In this document: positions 60,484-64,000 of the stretch, piece after piece
Position numbering within the stretch: position 1 is the stretch's first letter
How the letters are laid out: every line of letters begins with the position of its first letter
Source: G038396625 sp038396625
Lineage (GTDB): Bacteria; Bacillota; Clostridia; Peptostreptococcales; Thermotaleaceae
Length of the DNA: 64,000 bases
NCBI GenBank assembly: GCA_038396625.1
Contig: CP121688.1
Coordinates: 124,001 to 188,000 of the forward strand
Direction of reading: 5' to 3'
Notes under the pieces: generated by a model
Seen by the model: the letters and a program-made list of their open reading frames with translations, nothing else
Databases searched by the model: none
What the model was told of the DNA's origin: nothing
Translations under genes and position numbers: made by a program

Positions 60484-61233
60484 ATGACACTAATAGATTT
60501 TTTTAAAAAAAGCCCGCAAGTGGCTGTAGCCTTCTCAGGAGGTGTGGATTCCTCGTACTTATTGCATGAGGCCAAGAAATATGCTTGTAGGATACACGCT
60601 TATACCATACATTCGCCTTTTCAGCCTGCATTTGAGATAGAAGATGCTAAACATCTTGCAGAAAAGCTAGAGGTTCCCATGACAATCATTCCTGCAGACA
60701 TTCTAGCTGTCCCGGAGGTGGTAGAAAATGGACCAAATCGATGCTATTATTGCAAGCAGGCAGCATTTTCTCTTATTCTTAAAGCAGCAAAAGCAGATGG
60801 ATTTTCTCTTGTAATTGATGGAACCAATGCTTCAGATGATGTGAATGATCGACCAGGAATGAAAGCTTTAAAGGAATTGCAGGTACGCTCTCCCCTACGA
60901 GAGTGTGGACTTAGTAAAGCGGCTATTCGAGAAGCTTCAAAAAAAGCAGGATTATTTACCCATGACAAGCCTTCCTACGCTTGCCTCGCTACCCGTATTC
61001 CAACAGGAAGTTCTATACAGCTTGAGGATTTAAAGCGAGTGGAAGCAGCGGAAAATAGATTGTTTGCATTAGGATTTAAAGGCTTTCGAGCGCGACTTAT
61101 GGGCAATATGGTGAGACTAGAATTACCAGAAAATCAGTTTGAATTGCTGATTAGAAAGCGTCAAGATGTGCAGCGAGAATTATCCTATTATTTTGAACGT
61201 ATTGTATTAGATCTCGAACCGAGGGAGGAGTAA
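60484..61233 (+). CDS. larE: ATP-dependent sacrificial sulfur transferase LarE
   Basis: 249 residues, PP-loop family. AFSGGVDSSYLL binds ATP; Cys167 in KPSYACLATR is the sulfur-donating Cys of single-use LarE enzymes; an extra CxxC occurs at GPNRCYYCKQ. It converts the two carboxylates of P2CMN to thiocarboxylates for the nickel-pincer nucleotide. RBS GGAGGAAAT. Two bases before larB. Confidence 0.93.
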   Translation: MTLIDFFKKSPQVAVAFSGGVDSSYLLHEAKKYACRIHAYTIHSPFQPAFEIEDAKHLAEKLEVPMTIIPADILAVPEVVENGPNRCYYCKQAAFSLILKAAKADGFSLVIDGTNASDDVNDRPGMKALKELQVRSPLRECGLSKAAIREASKKAGLFTHDKPSYACLATRIPTGSSIQLEDLKRVEAAENRLFALGFKGFRARLMGNMVRLELPENQFELLIRKRQDVQRELSYYFERIVLDLEPREE

Positions 61234-61235
61234 CA

Positions 61236-61982
61236 ATGGATAAACACCAGATTTTAGCATTACTAACATCGGTACAAAAAGGAGAAATGTCCCCGGAGCA
61301 AGCAGTACACAAATTGAAAATAAGTCCCTTTGAAGATTTGGGTTATGCCAAGATCGATCATCATCGAGGAATACGCCAAGGTGTACCAGAAGTAATCTTT
61401 GGACAGGGAAAAACATCAGAGCAAATCCAGGGAATTGTGCAGGCTATGCTCGACCGTGGTGAAGAAAACATTCTTATTACCCGCATTTCTTCTGAAGTTG
61501 CAGAGGAAATCATGAAGATTACAGAAATGGAATACCATCCTTTATGCAAGGTGGGCATTGTTGGAAGAAAATCTAAGATGACTACTTCTGGATTTGTGCT
61601 TGTAGCTACCGGAGGCACAAGTGATATTCCTGTAGCAGAAGAAGCGGCTTTAACGGCGGAAGTATTAGGTAATAAGGTAGAACGATTATATGATGTAGGG
61701 GTGGCAGGACTGCACCGACTTTTGACCCATACAGAATTATTGATGCAAGCCAATGTGGTCATTGCTGTAGCTGGAATGGAAGGGGCATTGGCCAGTGTGA
61801 TTGGAGGTTTTGTTGACTGTCCAGTGATTGCTGTACCTACTAGTGTAGGTTATGGTGCAAATTTTGGTGGGATTGCTGCTCTATTATCTATGTTGAACTC
61901 CTGCGCCAGTGGTGTAGGAGTGGTAAATATTGACAACGGATTTGGTGCTGGCTATCTAGCCAGTATGATCAATCATCGATAG
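61236..61982 (+). CDS. larB: pyridinium-3,5-biscarboxylic acid mononucleotide synthase LarB
   Basis: 248 residues, AIR-carboxylase-like fold: KIDHHRGIRQGVPEVIFG, VGIVGRKSKMTTSG region, ATGGTSDIPVAEEAALTAE, VAGMEGALASVIGG and GYGANFGG. It carboxylates nicotinic acid adenine dinucleotide and hydrolyses it, the first step of the cofactor. Tightly coupled to larE and larC. Confidence 0.95.
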   Translation: MDKHQILALLTSVQKGEMSPEQAVHKLKISPFEDLGYAKIDHHRGIRQGVPEVIFGQGKTSEQIQGIVQAMLDRGEENILITRISSEVAEEIMKITEMEYHPLCKVGIVGRKSKMTTSGFVLVATGGTSDIPVAEEAALTAEVLGNKVERLYDVGVAGLHRLLTHTELLMQANVVIAVAGMEGALASVIGGFVDCPVIAVPTSVGYGANFGGIAALLSMLNSCASGVGVVNIDNGFGAGYLASMINHR

Positions 61983-61993
61983 GAGGCGTTTTT

Positions 61994-63247
61994 ATGAAGA
62001 TATTGTACTTAGAATGTAATATGGGTGCATCAGGAGATATGTTTATGGGTGCATTATATGATATTTGTGAGGAGAAACAAACTTTTCTGGATAAAATGGA
62101 AGCATTGAATTTGCCTGGAGTGCATATTCATGTAGATCAAGGGGAAAAGTGTGGCGTTTCCGGTACTTCTTTTGCGGTACATATTCATGGAGAAGAAGAA
62201 CATTCCCATGACGTTGCCCATGGTCATCATCATAGCCATGACCATGACCATCATCACAGCTACCATCATCATGACCACGATTTAGATTCACAGGATCACA
62301 GTCATGAGCATACCCATGGAAGTATGGGTGAAATTCGTTCATGGATTGAAAATGCACCTGTATCAAATCAAGTGAAAAAGGATGCATTGGGAGTATATGA
62401 AATATTGGCACAAGCAGAGGCAGCGGTTCATGGGACAACTCCTAATGAGGTGCATTTTCATGAAGTAGGAACATTAGATGCAGTAGCAGATATTGTAGGG
62501 GGCTGTATATTAATGGAAATGATCAATCCTGATAGGGTAATGGCTTCTCCTGTACATGTTGGGAGTGGACAAGTACAATGTGCCCATGGTATTTTGCCTG
62601 TTCCTGCTCCAGCTACGGCAAAAATTCTTACAGGTATACCTATCTACAGTGGGGAGATCCAAGGAGAATTGTGCACCCCTACAGGTGCAGCATTATTGAA
62701 ATACTTTGTTTCAAGCTATGGAGCAATGCCGGTGATGGTCCTAGAAAAGGTAGGTTATGGCCTCGGGAAAAAGGATTTTCCAGTGGCGAATTGTCTAAGG
62801 GCAATGGTGGGACAGTCTGAGGAAGCAGCAGATGAGATTGTGGAACTTACATGCAATGTAGACGATATGACGGGAGAAGCAGTAGGCTATGCCCTTGAAA
62901 AGCTGATGGAAGAGGGGGCATTGGATGTGTTTATCACCCCCATCCAGATGAAGAAAAATCGCCCAGCTATGATGCTGACATGCATGTGTAGAACTTTTAT
63001 GGAAGAGCAAATGGCAAGACTTATGCTAAAGCACACGATGACATTAGGTGTCCGTAGAAAAGCTTGTACAAGAATGGTGATGTCGTGGGAGATAGTGGAA
63101 AAGGAAACACCTTATGGAATCATTCGTATAAAACGTGCATGGGGGCATGGGATTGAGAAAATAAAGCCTGAGTATGAGGATGTACGATCTGCTGCAGAAA
63201 AACATGATGTTTCTTTTGAAACGGTATATCGCGCAGCATTGGTATAA
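61994..63247 (+). CDS. larC: nickel insertion protein LarC (uninterrupted form)
   Basis: 417 residues. Inserts nickel (CTP-dependent) into the dithiocarboxylate pincer. N terminus LYLECNMGASGDMFMGALYD; a His/Asp-rich stretch from about residue 65 to 110 (about 20 His) that should store nickel; HEVGTLDAVADIVGGC; C-terminal part NVDDMTGEAVGYALEKLMEEGALDVF. In Lactobacillus the gene is read as larC1/larC2 by programmed frameshift, but here it is a single frame. The target enzyme larA is not in the window. Confidence 0.95.
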   Translation: MKILYLECNMGASGDMFMGALYDICEEKQTFLDKMEALNLPGVHIHVDQGEKCGVSGTSFAVHIHGEEEHSHDVAHGHHHSHDHDHHHSYHHHDHDLDSQDHSHEHTHGSMGEIRSWIENAPVSNQVKKDALGVYEILAQAEAAVHGTTPNEVHFHEVGTLDAVADIVGGCILMEMINPDRVMASPVHVGSGQVQCAHGILPVPAPATAKILTGIPIYSGEIQGELCTPTGAALLKYFVSSYGAMPVMVLEKVGYGLGKKDFPVANCLRAMVGQSEEAADEIVELTCNVDDMTGEAVGYALEKLMEEGALDVFITPIQMKKNRPAMMLTCMCRTFMEEQMARLMLKHTMTLGVRRKACTRMVMSWEIVEKETPYGIIRIKRAWGHGIEKIKPEYEDVRSAAEKHDVSFETVYRAALV

Positions 63248-63441
63248 GCATGAAGTTTGATTTTATAAAGTAAGATAAAAGAACTCTCAAAAATGGAACA
63301 CATAGGAAAAAGGAAAAGATTTGACAATTGGGCAGGATTTCTCAGATAGGGTGTCGAATAGGGTGTATAAGAATATTATGAATAAAAAAATATTTGTGAC
63401 ATAATCTTTACTACCACATATTCCGAAGGGAGAGAGAGAAA

Positions 63442-63855
63442 ATGATTCAATTAATTGCTGGAGAATCAGGGACAGGCAAAACAAAACAGATGATTGAGAT
63501 GGCTAATAGGCTGGCAGAGAATGAAAGTCAAAATGTAGTATACTTAGACGATGATAATCGTTATATTTATGATTTAACCCATAAGGTTAGATTTACGAGT
63601 TTACATGAATATCCTGTTCGAGACTTAAAAGGTTATCTAGGTTTTATATGTGGAATCATCTCTAAGGACCATGATATTGAAGCAATCTTTATTGATGGAT
63701 TATTTAAAATGATGAAAATAGATTTAGAAGATTTTTCTAAATTTATTCAAGAAATTAAACAACTCTCTCAAAAGTTTCAAATTGTATTTTATGTAACGGC
63801 AAATTATAATAAAGCGCAATTACCTGAGGAATTAAAAGAATATGTAGTTTCATAA
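63442..63855 (+). CDS. small P-loop ATPase-like protein
   Basis: 137 residues. Walker A GESGTGKT at the N terminus, Walker-B-like IFIDGLF, and a RecA/AAA-like core without further domains. Clostridial homologues are often loosely named PilT-like. Function unknown; monocistronic with a terminator. RBS GAAGGGAGAGAG. Confidence 0.75.
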   Translation: MIQLIAGESGTGKTKQMIEMANRLAENESQNVVYLDDDNRYIYDLTHKVRFTSLHEYPVRDLKGYLGFICGIISKDHDIEAIFIDGLFKMMKIDLEDFSKFIQEIKQLSQKFQIVFYVTANYNKAQLPEELKEYVVS

Positions 63856-63858
63856 AGA

Positions 63859-63907
63859 CAAAAGAGTCAATAAGGATGATAGAAACATCCTGTTGACTCT
63901 TTTCTTT
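63859..63907 (+). terminator. terminator after the P-loop gene
   Basis: AAAGAGTCAA...AGGATG/CATCCT...TTGACTCTTT hairpin then TCTTTCC. The last ~90 bases of the window show no gene. Confidence 0.9.
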
Positions 63908-64000
63908 CCTTCTATAACAATAGGTTTCATAAGTGCGAATGTTATTCTATTTTGTATAAAAATAAATAGATAAGCCAAAAATAAAATTACCAACTGAGGA

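Noticed and set aside
62043..62438. minus-strand frames rich in Met/Asp/Gly over the larC His region
   Set aside because: Complement of the His-rich repeat codons, not a protein.
61..63999. CRISPR arrays, prophage or rRNA
   Set aside because: No regularly spaced repeats, phage structural genes or rRNA sequence seen in the window.

Overview
The window is a low-GC chromosomal segment of a strictly anaerobic, probably spore-forming Clostridia (Firmicutes) that decodes UGA as selenocysteine. The evidence is AT-rich third positions, strong AGGAGG ribosome sites, a T-box leader, glycyl-radical and Fe-S enzymes, a Spo0E-like gene and a germination-permease remnant, and at least five genes broken only by an in-frame TGA followed by a hairpin. 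I cannot name the genus; an Alkaliphilus/Peptostreptococcales-like clostridium would fit.

Layout. 0-13.5 kb is mostly housekeeping: the 3' part of carB, a T-box-controlled serA, a TPR protein, an ECF sigma/anti-sigma/membrane-protein operon, a Na/Pi symporter, an M1 peptidase lipoprotein and a D,D-carboxypeptidase. 13.6-21.4 kb is the most unusual part. A small CC/Se-motif selenoprotein is followed by a tightly packed operon: a UxxC thioredoxin-like selenoprotein, an ArsP-like permease, a membrane protein ending in Cys-Cys, two ABC solute-binding proteins (one with a Cys-Sec pair), a NitT/TauT-type permease with Sec in a membrane helix, its ATPase, and a MerB-like lyase whose catalytic Cys-Cys is Cys-Sec. 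A double-cubane-cluster reductase follows. This matches what I recall as the Sao system (selenocysteine-assisted organometal handling); the individual letters are from memory. A plausible pathway is ABC import of an organometal compound, cleavage by the MerB-like enzyme, and efflux of the metal by the ArsP-like permease.

21.5-31.2 kb holds tRNA-Arg(CCU), a PocR-LuxR regulator with a histidine kinase and a REC/HD-GYP response regulator, then 4-hydroxyphenylacetate decarboxylase (hpdB, hpdC, an MFS carrier, hpdA), which makes p-cresol. 31.2-32.2 kb is a gene graveyard (xanthine dehydrogenase and GerKB remnants). 32.3-35.7 kb is a sigma-54 activator divergent from a secondary-alcohol dehydrogenase with a clear -24/-12 promoter. 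35.9-42 kb is accessory: a transmembrane terpene-cyclase-like protein, MarR and PaiA with twin operators, an orphaned guanidine-I riboswitch beside an IS256 stub, a B3/B4 protein with a radical SAM protein, and two genes behind matching leader-peptide/hairpin elements.

42.3-54.6 kb carries a class A PBP and a quaternary-amine region: a betaine-type binding protein with a carnitine O-acyltransferase homologue, a GbsR regulator and an OpuA-type importer. Two of its promoters share sequence and a palindrome. A VanW protein and two small minus-strand genes follow. 55.1-63.3 kb is a nickel importer (nikABCDE-like) in line with larE-larB-larC, the nickel-pincer-nucleotide pathway, behind a leader that looks like a metal- or cofactor-sensing riboswitch. 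The lactate racemase itself (larA) is not in the window. The last gene is a small P-loop protein. No CRISPR array, rRNA, prophage or complete IS is visible.
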